Assembly: GCA_964421085.1 (NCBI GenBank)
Contig: CAYQVO010000053.1
Span: 1-15,858 of the forward strand
DNA length: 15,858 bases
DNA from: CAYQVO01 sp964421085
GTDB lineage: Bacteria > Bdellovibrionota_C > UBA2361 > CAYQVO01
Direction of reading: 5' to 3'
This document shows positions 7,646 to 15,644 of the stretch, piece by piece (position 1 is the stretch's first letter; every line of letters begins with the position of its first letter). The translations under genes were made by a program, and so were the position numbers. Under the pieces are notes generated by a model. It was not told the DNA's origin. It saw only the letters and a program-made list of their open reading frames with translations, and searched no databases.

Positions 7646-7664
7646 TTTAAACCGGAAGTTTAAA
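7646..7664. promoter_or_regulatory. Inverted repeat TTTAAAC-N5-GTTTAAA, possible operator
   Basis: Two perfect 7-base arms flank CGGAA. It lies about 85 bases upstream of the binding-protein start and just left of the tiny plus-strand frame. The symmetry suits a dimeric repressor. No regulator gene is nearby to name. Confidence 0.35.
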
Positions 7665-7708
7665 TTGGATCTCTCGGGATGAGGGGCAAATTAAACTAAA
7701 GGACTAAT

Positions 7709-7762
7709 ATGGTCGAAGCCTTCAAAAAGAAGCTCGAAGAAATGCTGATGTGCATTCTTTGA
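7709..7762 (+). pseudogene. 17-residue open frame, probably the surviving start of a lost gene
   Basis: AAAGGA lies 5 bases before ATG, and the peptide is MVEAFKKKLEEMLMCIL, a charged amphipathic helix typical of the beginning of a soluble protein. It then stops, and no frame downstream continues the gene. It could be a truncated gene start or a leader peptide. The start signals are good, but the length gives little support. Confidence 0.25.
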
Positions 7763-7894
7763 GGTGCGCCGCCGTGAGCGCTGAGAAACTGTTCCCGGGC
7801 AGATTTACCCTTCCTCACCGCCATCCTGACTGATCGCAGATTCCCCTCGCGCACTCTGAACACATCGGTTATTCGACACGATCCTCCGCAATGC

Positions 7895-9609
7895 TTACGA
7901 ACTTTCCGCGACTGTCGGGACCCACTGACGGCGACCGTCTATGATGGAACGGAATCGATCGACAGCTTCGGGATCATTGAAGTCAAGCGGTGATTTTACC
8001 GACCTGCAGGATTCCATCAGTTCACGGTCATCTCTGTAGTACCCGCCTTTCGGAGGAGCGCCCTGAGACTCAGCCCATGCGTCCGTCATAAGGCATGCAA
8101 GTTTTATTATCCTGAATTTATCAGAACTCGCGCCTCCTTCCATGAAATACGGGGCCTCGATGAAAGAGAGGATCTTTGCATCGCGGCTTTCGAATACGAA
8201 TTTGAGAAACTCGCGAAACCAGGAGGTTTTGAAAATGGACCTTTTCTCGAATCCGGCGACCTCGCCGAACTCGCTCAGCTCGGTAATAAGAGCCTGAAGA
8301 AGCCCAATGGCCTGATGAGGATCCTCAATGTCCGCGAGATCCTTGAGATCGGCGATACCGCCCTCAACGTCTATATTGGCGCCCAGATACTGATCCCTCG
8401 GGTTGGTCAGTCCCGCTTCAAGAACAGCCCTTACCATGAGAGAAAGGTTCGAGAAGAAATCTTTGAGATGCTCTTCCCGGCAGAGCAGGAAACGGGCGGA
8501 ATGTTCCCCCGTGTGCCCGGAGTTTGCCGCCTGCGGATCGATACGCACCCGATCACCGTATTTCTCGAGGACAAACCTCTCGTAATCCTTCTTTCTGTGG
8601 AAACGTTCATACTGCTGGTTGCTGAAATAACTGAGGCGCCTTGTGTCGTTCTGAACCGCATACTCAGCGACGCAGATATCGGTGCTCGAAAGCTCAGGAA
8701 CGGCGCATTTATCAGCAATAGGTGTAATGCGAAGCAGAATCCCCGCGAGTATTTTGAATATTTTCCGGGCATCCATCTCTGTTCCGCCATTCGAAAAAGC
8801 GATCCGAAAGGCTTTATCGAGCACTCTCTGCTGCCGATCGAACACGATTCGTTCCAGAGTCGACTGTCCTCCCATCGGATCCTGTCCGAACTGAAAGGTC
8901 ACCGGTAGAAGGATCCCGACCCTGTCAATGAAACGCGTGTCCAGGACATGGAACCAACAAGACTGCTGCTCGTCGGATGGAATAATCTCATGGTATTCCA
9001 TGAAATCTTCTCTCCGCACGTAGTTGCCCGTGTATTTGAAGCATCCCGCTCCTTTGTACTGCCGGCCGGGGAACAACAGGCGGACGATCAGTGCATCCCT
9101 GCCGGAACGGTTGTCGGGATCCATCGCGCCAGGTTCTGAAATAAGATCGAGCCGGGGTTCCCCGTCTATAACAGGGAGGACAAGCTCGAACGGGGAAGGG
9201 TCGATAAAAGAGCGGTAGCTTCCCGAGTACATTTTCGTGCAGGCATGAAGCTCATTTTCGTCAAGGACAGGTGTTATGCCGATTGCTTCAAGCTCTCCGG
9301 AGGACATCGGNNNNNNNNNNNNNNNNNNNNNNCGAAGAGCGGAAATTCTGAGCTCGGTTCAAGCCTCCCCAGCGCCAGGCTGTTTTCCCTCTGGACCGCG
9401 CCTGTTCTGTAGAAAGGTACATAAAAAGCGCGCATGGCTCTCGAAAGCGCGCCGGCTGCCACTGTCTGCCCCCTGGAATCGGCGTAGAATCCGGACGGAG
9501 GCTGCTCCATGCAGAGGGGGGGGAATAACTCGCTCTCAAAATCATCGGGGACAGGACACTGAGAAAGAGGTGCTTCCTTGCCGTGAGGTCCCTGTTCAAA
9601 ATCGCTCAT
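7895..9609 (-). CDS. Large hypothetical protein, broken by an assembly gap
   Basis: I do not recognise this protein. Two minus-strand frames, 9333-9609 and 7895-9310, meet at a run of 22 N and are out of register by the stated gap length. The simplest reading is one gene of about 570 residues with a mis-sized gap. The start (MSDFEQGPHGKEAP) has GAGG about 10 bases upstream. The protein is soluble-looking, with no signal peptide or membrane helix. The second half is rich in charged helices, for example LKDLADIEDPHQAIGLLQAL, and has a stretch rich in aromatic residues and Arg/Lys (YFSNQQYERFHRKKDYERF). There are scattered Cys but no clear catalytic motif. It is flanked by non-coding DNA on both sides, so context gives no function. 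Confidence 0.65.
9311..9332. other. Assembly gap (22 N) inside the large hypothetical gene
   Basis: The frames on either side differ by a non-multiple of three, so the true gap is probably not 22 bases. Confidence 0.9.
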
Positions 9610-10083
9610 TGGCCGTTGTCCTCTTTATTCCGGTCTTCCTGCAGCGAACAAACCCGGGAAAGATGCGGCGGATTGCGTCGGGATTCATCCATCGTCAGTC
9701 TTTCCAGTATTCCCAAAGACTAGTTCCTTCCCTGTCGTCTATAGACGTTCCATGAAAGACTTTCCGCATGCGCCACCAGAATTCTCCCATCTGCAGAAAC
9801 GCTAGTCAAACACGGCGCGTGTTGAAAAAACGGAAACCACGCAGAGAATCACAACTCAGTGTCACTGAAGGAGGAAGCATTACGTCCCGCGCGGAAGGCT
9901 TCTCAGTGCCTTTCTAAAATCCGGATCCTTTTATCGAGACTTCCGGGTCAACGTGCAGAACGACGCCTCTTCGGCAGCCGTTTCCATGACGCTTATGGTT
10001 CAAGAACACTCATTCGGGAAACACATTGAAAAAGCCCTCCCTGCAGTCTGCTCAAGGTTTAAAAATTGGGGCGCTCTTTTCAG
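9610..10083. other. Region with no intact gene, probably decayed coding DNA
   Basis: The left part is the upstream region of the large hypothetical gene and holds a perfect 12-bp palindrome, CGTCTATAGACG (9736-9747). The right part, read on the minus strand, begins with an ATG overlapping the stop of the decayed binding protein and gives MTEKSAPIFKP before a stop. Further fragments in several frames suggest another eroded gene, but I cannot name it. Confidence 0.4.
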
Positions 10084-10524
10084 TCATGGTTGCTCCAAGG
10101 TTTCACTTTTCCCGTTCCTGATAATCATCAACTCCATCGGCAGCATGACTTCCCGGTCGACAATCGGAAGCGGGGAATCCTTCAACTGCACCATTTTCAA
10201 TCCACCCAGGGCTTCGAAGAGATGCTTTGAAGCTGCTCCTTTCGATTCAGCCGCTGCCTGGAGAAGAGCTGAAGAGGCCGCAAAACATCAAAGATGAAGT
10301 GTTGAAGGCTTCTTATTGTAATGCGCCTCCACAAGTTGCGCGAACTTCTGCATCCTTATCGGAACCGACGTGAAGAGCACTCCCTCCGCGGCATCTCCTG
10401 CGGATTTCAGCACTCTTCACTGCTGTCTTTGCGTCACCCTGGGTATCACCAAAGAAAATTTCCGCTTTACGCGAATCATCATAGAGCATCCCCGCAAGTC
10501 TGTACCCCTCCCTGCAGTCAGCTC
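10035..10524. repeat. 19-bp direct repeat pair, 471 bp apart
   Basis: The bases at 10035-10053 and 10506-10524 match at 18 of 19 positions, sharing CCCTCCCTGCAGTC. They bracket most of the decayed binding-protein gene. They could mark past recombination or be coincidence. Confidence 0.4.
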
Positions 10525-10654
10525 CATTGGCACCATAGAGTCCGGAGAGTTCTGTCATAAGTCCAATGGCCGGCAGCCTCTCCTCCGCGCGCTGCCTCAC
10601 CCCGCCGCAGACAGCGCGGCCCTCGTGCGCTCCCGCGTTCAAAGGAACATTAAG
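10084..10654 (-). pseudogene. Decayed LivJ-like periplasmic binding protein
   Basis: Pieces of a type I periplasmic binding protein lie in three frames. The first is IGLMTELSGLYGANGADC, the family's N-terminal signature, running on to YDDSRKAEIFFGDTQGDA. A frame change leads to DAAEGVLFTSVPIRMQKFAQ and EAHYNKKPSTLH, which belong near the C-terminal lobe. A further change gives SALLQAAAESKG through DREVMLPMELMIIRNGK to the stop at 10084. The middle (roughly 150 residues) is missing, and an early TGA follows the original start. That start overlaps the pfkB stop as TAATG. The gene was thus once coupled to the kinase and is now dead through deletion and frameshifts. It is related to, but distinct from, the intact protein at 6518-7561. 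Confidence 0.7.
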
Positions 10655-11603
10655 ATTGTGCCGACACACGGGCAGTCAGCTCCTTCACATCTTCGGGGTC
10701 GAGCTCCGAGGGAATAAGAGTCTGAGCGCTTGCACTTGCCGCGGCGAGTGCCATCCTCACCATTTCATCTGCGGGCAGGCTCCGGTGAATGCCGACAGCA
10801 AGTGCGCCGGCAAGGGCATCACCACACCCGACAGTATTGAGAGAGTTCACCTCCGGGGGATAGTACCAGCGCACTGTGCCGGGGCAGACATAAAGAGATT
10901 TTTCGGGACCCGCGGAGATAAGAGCACCTCCGGCACCATGATCGAGGAGCTTTCTCCCAAGATTGACAAGATCATCATCTGAAGGGTCAGCAACTCCAAA
11001 CGCATTCCCAAGTTCAATCCTGTTCGGCTTCACAAGAGATGGATTCTCGGAGAGCGCTTCGAGCAGAAGCGTGGTCTGCGCATCGATTATGACGGGAATA
11101 TCAGGTTTATGTTTCCGCGCGACCCGTGTAAGTTCTGCGTATATTGCAGCCGAAATATCAGCAGGCACCGAGCCTGCAAGCAGTACGACAGAAGCTCCAT
11201 CGACATACTTCTCGAATGTTCGCTTGAATTCATCAAGCTCATCTCCTGTCACAGGGCCGCAGTTTTCAACGAGTTCTGTCACTGTTTTCTTCCTGTCAAT
11301 AAGGGTGACACAGCATCTCGTTGAAGACTTAACAGGGGTGAACCGTGGACGTGCGCCGATATCTTCAAGACCGTCTACGATGCGCGCTCCACCCGCCCCG
11401 CCTGCTGCTCCGACGACAGTCACAGGTTCTCCCAGGCACCGGATTGCACGCGCCGCGTTTACGCCCTTGCCTGCTGCGACTCGGTGAACTTTTTCCGCCC
11501 TGTTTACCCTGCCCTCCTGGAAGTCGTCGCCGAATTCATAAATGAGCTTGTCATCGGGACTCAGGGCAGCGACGAGGATATATCGGCCGGCATTTATTCC
11601 CAT
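10650..11603 (-). CDS. PfkB-family sugar-phosphate kinase (1-phosphofructokinase or tagatose-6-phosphate kinase type)
   Basis: This ribokinase-fold enzyme uses ATP to phosphorylate a sugar phosphate, most like FruK/LacC. It has 317 residues, close to the usual 310. Signature one appears as AAGKGVNAARAIRCLG and signature two as NTVGCGDALAGALAVG with the catalytic Asp. LVKPNRIELGNAFG and VVLLAGSVP are also family segments. The ATG at 11603 gives the expected N-terminus (GRYILVAALSPDDKLI). A GTG 57 bases upstream keeps the frame but adds atypical residues. A TATAAT lies only 10 bases before the ATG, so the message may be nearly leaderless. The stop overlaps the start of the decayed binding protein (TAATG), pointing to a former sugar uptake or sensing operon. 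The exact substrate is unknown. Confidence 0.85.
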   Translation of the reverse strand: MGINAGRYILVAALSPDDKLIYEFGDDFQEGRVNRAEKVHRVAAGKGVNAARAIRCLGEPVTVVGAAGGAGGARIVDGLEDIGARPRFTPVKSSTRCCVTLIDRKKTVTELVENCGPVTGDELDEFKRTFEKYVDGASVVLLAGSVPADISAAIYAELTRVARKHKPDIPVIIDAQTTLLLEALSENPSLVKPNRIELGNAFGVADPSDDDLVNLGRKLLDHGAGGALISAGPEKSLYVCPGTVRWYYPPEVNSLNTVGCGDALAGALAVGIHRSLPADEMVRMALAAASASAQTLIPSELDPEDVKELTARVSAQS

Positions 11604-11613
11604 TACGGCTGGA

Positions 11614-11642
11614 ATTATAGCCTCTGCCTGGATGGAATTCCA
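11614..11642 (-). promoter_or_regulatory. Promoter of the PfkB kinase gene
   Basis: On the minus strand, a perfect TATAAT (11614-11619) has TGGAAT (11637-11642) 17 bases upstream. Transcription would begin about four bases before the ATG at 11603, leaving almost no leader and no room for a ribosome binding site. Confidence 0.5.
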
Positions 11643-11732
11643 GCAACGGGAGATTGCCACGGGCTTTCAGGATGCCGGTCGCGGAAAAAGGGCTTTCTCC
11701 AGGCTAAAGAGCTGTCGGCGATGACACAAGTC

Positions 11733-12313
11733 TCATTGACTGGCGCGCATCGGCAGAAAGCTCGGCGGCACCCCGCTGAACAGATCGAGAACCGTGGCAA
11801 GATTAACTCGGACACCGTGCCACGCGATGAACGTGAAATCGCTCACCCGGACAACGTCGGGCGCACAGGGGCTCATTCGAGAGAGAATACCGGGGTATGT
11901 CGCTGCCTCTCGACCAGCATCCTGGGGCTTTCGCGGTACCTTTGCCCGACGAGCTGGTTTCAAGCCGAACTTGCTCGAGAAACGCCGAGCTTTCTTGCGG
12001 CTGCGCTCTTATTGCCGGCGCCCATCGCGGCGCCGATTCTTTTTATCCAGCTCAGATTCGTAAGTCAGCCGGCCGATGATCCTCAAGAGTGCTTCGTTTT
12101 CCCGCTTCAGACGCGAAATCTCCACTATCTGAGGCCCTTCCCCCCTTTTGCATCCCTCTCAAGCCACGTGCGGATCGTGAGCTCGTTCATCCCGTACTCG
12201 CCGGCAACCTGTGACACCTTCCTGCCGCCACATATCTTGCCGGGCACTTCCGCGCGAATCTTTGCCATGGCCGTCGAGCCGTACTGTGCCTTCATGGCGG
12301 TGTTCAAGTTCAT
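11733..12313 (-). mobile_element. Remnant of an IS3-type insertion sequence (OrfA and part of OrfB)
   Basis: The first frame (12125-12313) is an OrfA-type helix-turn-helix: KVSQVAGEYGMNELTIRTWLER. After a frame change at an A4G6 run, the coiled segment ISRLKRENEALLRIIGRLTYE continues. OrfB follows with NKSAAARKLGVSRAS in one frame. In another frame comes KVPRKPQDAGREAA, then DVVRVSDFTFIAWHGVRVNLATVLDLFSG, the start of the integrase core with the first catalytic Asp. The part between the OrfB N-terminus and the core is deleted, and everything after the core's first 40 or so residues is missing, including the remaining Asp and Glu. The element cannot move. Its terminal repeats were not found. 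It sits directly upstream of the pfkB promoter. Confidence 0.8.
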
Positions 12314-12338
12314 ACTCGATTGCGGGGAGCGACTTTAA

Positions 12339-13542
12339 GGCAGAGCGTTCTCTGGTACGTTAAACTTATGAAACGGAAAAGGAACGCAAAGATGGACAAC
12401 ACTGACGAGACAATCAACACGACTGAAACAAATGCAACAGAGCCTTCTATTTTTGACAGCAGGGCTGTCGAAGCGGCATTTCAATCGCTTTTGAATGCCG
12501 GGATCGAGGAGCACTTTGGGCAGGAAAAGCATGCTGTGGAAGGCAGAAACAGCGGAAATTCCCGCAATGGGAAGAACAAAAAGAAAGTACGAGGGGATTC
12601 TGGTGAACTGGAAATCGAAACGCATCGGGACCGCGAAAGCTCTTTTGAGCCGCGGTTCATAAAAAAGCGGCAGACGAGTGTGGGCAACTTTACCGACAAG
12701 ATCGTGTCACTCTATGCCCGTGGCATGACGACCCGAGAGATCGAAGAGCACCTTCGAGAGATGTACGGCATCGACGTATCGCCGCAATTCGTGACGCGGG
12801 CGACCGAGAACGAGTGCAGACCGACATTCTCGAATGGCATAACCGTCCGCTGGACCGCGTGTATCCCGTTATGTATGTCGACGGGCTATTCGTGACCGCT
12901 CGAAGCGGGAACAACGCCGGCAGCGTCACCAGAAAGTGCGTTCACATTGTCCTCGGCATAAGTGTCGAGGGGCGCCGGGAAGTCCCGGGACTGTGTCTGG
13001 AAGAGTCGGAAGGGGCGCGTTTCTGGCTCAACGTATTCAACGATCTTAAAGCCAGAGGCGTCGAGGATATCCTCATCCTGTGCGGCGACGGGCTGAAGGG
13101 ACTTCCTGAGGCGGTCGAGGCTGTCTATCCGCGCACGGATGTGCAGATCTGTGTCGTGCACCAAATCCGAAACGCCGCCAGATTCGTGTCATTCAAGGAT
13201 CGCAAAGCCTTTTGTGCCGATATGCGTCCAATTTACACTGCTCCCACCATCGGCGCTGCCGAAGCAGCGCTGGAGGAGTTTACCGGAAAATGGGAAGCGC
13301 GAAGTCCCGCTTCCATCGGCTCCCGGCGCGCACACTGGTCAAGGCTTTCGACTTTCCACAGGTATACTGTGGAGCTTCGAATGATGTTCTACACGACCAA
13401 TGCCATTGAAAGCCTCAACGCGCAGATGCGGAAGAATACCTCGAATCGAAAGGTATTCCCGAATGACGATGATCTTCGGCGACCGGCTCGGCGCAGGGAT
13501 GCTCGGCAATAACCAGTGAAATGACCAGTGAACGCTCCAGCC
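12339..13542 (+). mobile_element. IS256-type (Mutator-like) insertion sequence, inactivated
   Basis: Imperfect terminal inverted repeats bracket a Mutator-type transposase pseudogene. The left end has GGCAGAGCGTTCTCTGGT (12339-12356). The right end, read inward, has GGCTGGAGCGTTCACTGGT (13524-13542). They share GAGCGTTC and CTGGT with one mismatch between. The length of about 1.2 kb is slightly short for the family because of an internal deletion. No target duplication of 8 or 9 bases is evident beside the proposed ends, so flanks may have been rearranged or the ends misplaced by a base or two. It abuts the IS3 remnant on the left and the stop codon of the 618-residue gene on the right. Confidence 0.75.
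12392..13519 (+). pseudogene. IS256-type transposase, frameshifted and internally deleted
   Basis: The N-terminal part has the helix-turn-helix region NFTDKIVSLYARGMTTREIE and GIDVSPQFVTRATE. A one-base shift near 12811 moves to another frame, which continues with EWHNRPLDRVYPVMYVDGL (first Asp), then ILCGDGLKGLPEAVEAVYP (second Asp), QICVVHQIRN and YTTNAIESLNAQMRKNT (Glu). All three acidic residues of the DDE triad survive. A deletion after FPNDD removes roughly 35-40 residues and joins, in a third frame, to a short IFGDRL-containing tail ending at 13519. The usual length is about 400 residues. The ATG at 12392 has AAAGGA upstream. The lesions imply it no longer makes an active enzyme. Confidence 0.8.
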
Positions 13543-13544
13543 GT

Positions 13545-15401
13545 TTACTCAGTTCCCGTTACAGACTCACGTCGCTCGGCCAGGAGAGCGACCCATTTTT
13601 CCCTGGCTTCCTCCTGTGCTTCCCTTTTCTTCAACTCTTCTTCGATTCGGTAAATACCGTAAAAGTCGGCCTGGAGTTGGTTCCATTCGGCTGTGCTCAA
13701 AGTGGAAGCGGCATCAACCAGGTTTCGTTGAGTGATTCCTGCTGCTTCGAAGTTCCCGATAAATTCCCTGAAGTTTTGTTTCCACTCCAGGGCAAGAGCG
13801 TCGTAACGCCGGCTGTACTCTTCCTGGCCGATTTTCCCTGTCTGGAACTTTTCCTGAAGCGCCCGCACTTTCTTCTCATGGTCGGCGTAGATCTGCCCCC
13901 ACCTATCGGGTTCAATTTGCGCCAGCAGTACGACATCCGAATCGAGTACGTTCGTTTCATGCAGCGAGTCAGCGGCTGCGGAAGCACCTTCCATGTAGAC
14001 TGCTGCCGGGGAATACTTGGCTCCTTTTATGCTGGCATTTGCCCCGAATTCGGCGATTGGCAGGCCTGCCCGGGATCCCAGCCAGGCTGCTTGCTTAATC
14101 GAAGAAGCGACCACAGGTAAAACTATCTTTCCAGCCGCCGCGGGAAACACCCAAACTGGCAGTGTTGCCCACTTTGCCGCCCATGTTCCCGCGTGAAGAG
14201 CCCAACCAAGCGGCTTCAAATACCAAGGAGCCGCCCTGGTAACGCCTGCTGCCCACCCGGTTCTATCGAACCATTTAGCAGCGTTGCCGCATTTCCCGCC
14301 TAATCCGCGAAGTGTTCCAACGATTCCATTGCCTGCTGCCGCATCAGCGAGGGAGGTCTTGAACGATCCGTACGCGGACCCGGCACGTCCGAGCCCCGGC
14401 ATTTTTTTGAAAAGACCCTTCGCAACAGAAGCCGCTTTCGCGATTTCAGAGCCTGCCCCCGTCATGAAGGGACTCGTCGCGCCGCGGGCGCCTGCAACGG
14501 CAGTTGCTCCCTTTGCTGCGACCAACGCAGTGCTCACCGTCTTTATGGTGGTTGCAGATGCGGTGTCGGCTGCTCGATCCCGTTGTATCCCAAGCGCCTG
14601 CTCGGCCTCTAATAGCCTGTCCGAGGCTTCACGCATCTCCTTCAGGTCCTCGGACACAGCAGCTTCGCCAAGTGCCGTGTAAACCCTCTGCGCTTGNNNN
14701 NNNNNNNNNNNNNNNNNNNNNNNNNNNNNNNNNNNNNNNNNNNNNNNNNNNNNNNNNNNNNNNNNNNNNNNNNNNNNNNNNNNNNNNNNNNNNNAGTCAT
14801 CGCGTGTAACGAGCAGTCTGCCGGTTTCCCCGGATAAATCACCCAGGCCGAGGAACGTTTTTTCAGCGCCCCTTCCTATTGTTTTTGTTGCTTCCCACAC
14901 ACCGCCTTTTTGATAGGCGGCCGGGACTTCTTTTTCGAAGAAAGTCTTTGCCGAATTCCACATCCGGCTCCCGGTCGCAACCGGGCTGGTGCAGACGTTC
15001 CACACAGCGCTGCCCAAGTACTTTGGAATACGAACTATGCCCTTTCCCAAGCCCGTGAAGCTTTCGCCCAAGTCCTGCCAGACGCTTCCCACCGTGCCGG
15101 TATCGTTAAAGGCTGCATCGCACATTTTCCTGAATTCCGTGTCTCTTCGGAGAGCTTCGATGTTTTTCCGGGCCTCGGCGGAAATTCTTCCTTTGATTTG
15201 GTCATATTTGCTCGCGCCTCGACTATCCTTTTCAAGTAGATACCTCATCTGCAGCAGGGCTCTGTGGTCTCCCGCCATGGCGCGTACTGCTTCCTTATCG
15301 GTGAAAGCATTGTTGAATCTTTCGGCCCACAAATCATCTGCGGATGAGGCGTATCGGGGAGCCGGTGTGTGATGAGAGCGGGGTGAAGCGTGCGTTACCA
15401 T
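13545..15401 (-). CDS. Orphan 618-residue Gly/Ala-rich protein with hydrophobic core, unrecognised
   Basis: I do not recognise this protein. AGAAGG lies 7 bases before the ATG, and the frame is long and undisturbed apart from 98 N (14697-14794). The N-terminal 110 or so residues are hydrophilic and helical, after an opening rich in His, Ser and Pro. Next is a Gly-rich segment (FTGLGKGIVRIPKYLG). After the gap comes a charged helix, then a long Ala/Gly-rich stretch with small-residue spacing (ALVAAKGATAVAGARGA). A strongly hydrophobic Trp-rich part follows (WALHAGTWAAKWATLPVWVF) that could enter membranes. The last 130 residues are a charged coiled coil. There is no signal peptide. The stop lies 3 bases from the proposed end of the IS256-type element, so the C-terminus may be altered. 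An effector, toxin or phage-derived protein is possible; none is shown. Confidence 0.65.
   Translation of the reverse strand: MVTHASPRSHHTPAPRYASSADDLWAERFNNAFTDKEAVRAMAGDHRALLQMRYLLEKDSRGASKYDQIKGRISAEARKNIEALRRDTEFRKMCDAAFNDTGTVGSVWQDLGESFTGLGKGIVRIPKYLGSAVWNVCTSPVATGSRMWNSAKTFFEKEVPAAYQKGGVWEATKTIGRGAEKTFLGLGDLSGETGRLLVTRDDXXXXXXXXXXXXXXXXXXXXXXXXXXXXXXXXXQAQRVYTALGEAAVSEDLKEMREASDRLLEAEQALGIQRDRAADTASATTIKTVSTALVAAKGATAVAGARGATSPFMTGAGSEIAKAASVAKGLFKKMPGLGRAGSAYGSFKTSLADAAAGNGIVGTLRGLGGKCGNAAKWFDRTGWAAGVTRAAPWYLKPLGWALHAGTWAAKWATLPVWVFPAAAGKIVLPVVASSIKQAAWLGSRAGLPIAEFGANASIKGAKYSPAAVYMEGASAAADSLHETNVLDSDVVLLAQIEPDRWGQIYADHEKKVRALQEKFQTGKIGQEEYSRRYDALALEWKQNFREFIGNFEAAGITQRNLVDAASTLSTAEWNQLQADFYGIYRIEEELKKREAQEEAREKWVALLAERRESVTGTE
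14697..14794. other. Assembly gap (98 N) inside the 618-residue gene
   Basis: About 33 codons are unknown. The frame is open on both sides at the stated length, so the gap size is consistent with one gene. Confidence 0.95.
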
Positions 15402-15426
15402 GACAAAACCTTCTGTTTAGAACCTC

Positions 15427-15438
15427 TAACCATGGTTA
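15427..15438. promoter_or_regulatory. Palindrome TAACCATGGTTA upstream of the 618-residue gene
   Basis: A perfect 12-base palindrome lies 26 bases upstream of the start codon, where a repressor could block expression. No regulator is seen nearby. Confidence 0.3.
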
Positions 15439-15563
15439 TGGGCTGTTTGCCGCTACCGTCGCATATGAAAGACAAAAGCAGCCTTGGCAGAGAGAAAACG
15501 GGCGATTAGTGAAGCAAGGCTGAGGGATAGGCCTGTGCTGGGATCTGTGAAACGCAGGGTACT

Positions 15564-15575
15564 TACCGGCCGGTA
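15564..15575. promoter_or_regulatory. Palindrome TACCGGCCGGTA upstream of the right-edge genes
   Basis: A perfect 12-base palindrome, 16 bases before the tiny frame at 15591, in the divergent region. It may be an operator or just a GC-rich chance symmetry. Confidence 0.25.
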
Positions 15576-15590
15576 CCGCCTTAAGGAGTG

Positions 15591-15644
15591 ATGGTATCAA
15601 GGTATAGTCGTCACATCGATTACTGTATTACCAGCTGCCTATGA
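15591..15644 (+). CDS. Possible 17-residue leader peptide
   Basis: ATG follows AAGGAG closely (2 bases, tighter than usual) and opens a 17-residue frame, MVSRYSRHIDYCITSCL. It stops in an ATGA overlap with the next frame at 15641. The arrangement suggests translational coupling. Length alone cannot prove it is made. Confidence 0.25.
   Translation: MVSRYSRHIDYCITSCL

Larger units (their letters stand above)
7568..7894. other. Intergenic region with an operator-like inverted repeat
   Basis: These 327 bases hold no full gene. They carry a perfect inverted repeat (7646-7664) and a 17-codon open frame (7709-7762, plus). Nothing else is recognised. Confidence 0.5.

Noticed and set aside
7680..7820. 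Minus-strand 41-codon frame antisense to the 17-codon frame
   Set aside because: It has no ribosome site of note and an unremarkable Ser/Ile-rich product; I saw no support for it as a gene.
8315..8908. Plus-strand open frame of 197 codons
   Set aside because: It is opposite the large hypothetical gene, whose minus-strand frame is longer and has better start signals and codon use.
9953..10297. Plus-strand open frame of 114 codons
   Set aside because: The minus strand carries clear binding-protein fragments over the same bases; the plus product has no recognisable character.
10963..11487. Plus-strand open frame of 174 codons
   Set aside because: It is the antisense shadow of the PfkB kinase, which has both family signatures.
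12330..13551. 8-9 bp target duplication around the IS256-type element
   Set aside because: The bases next to the proposed ends do not match each other.
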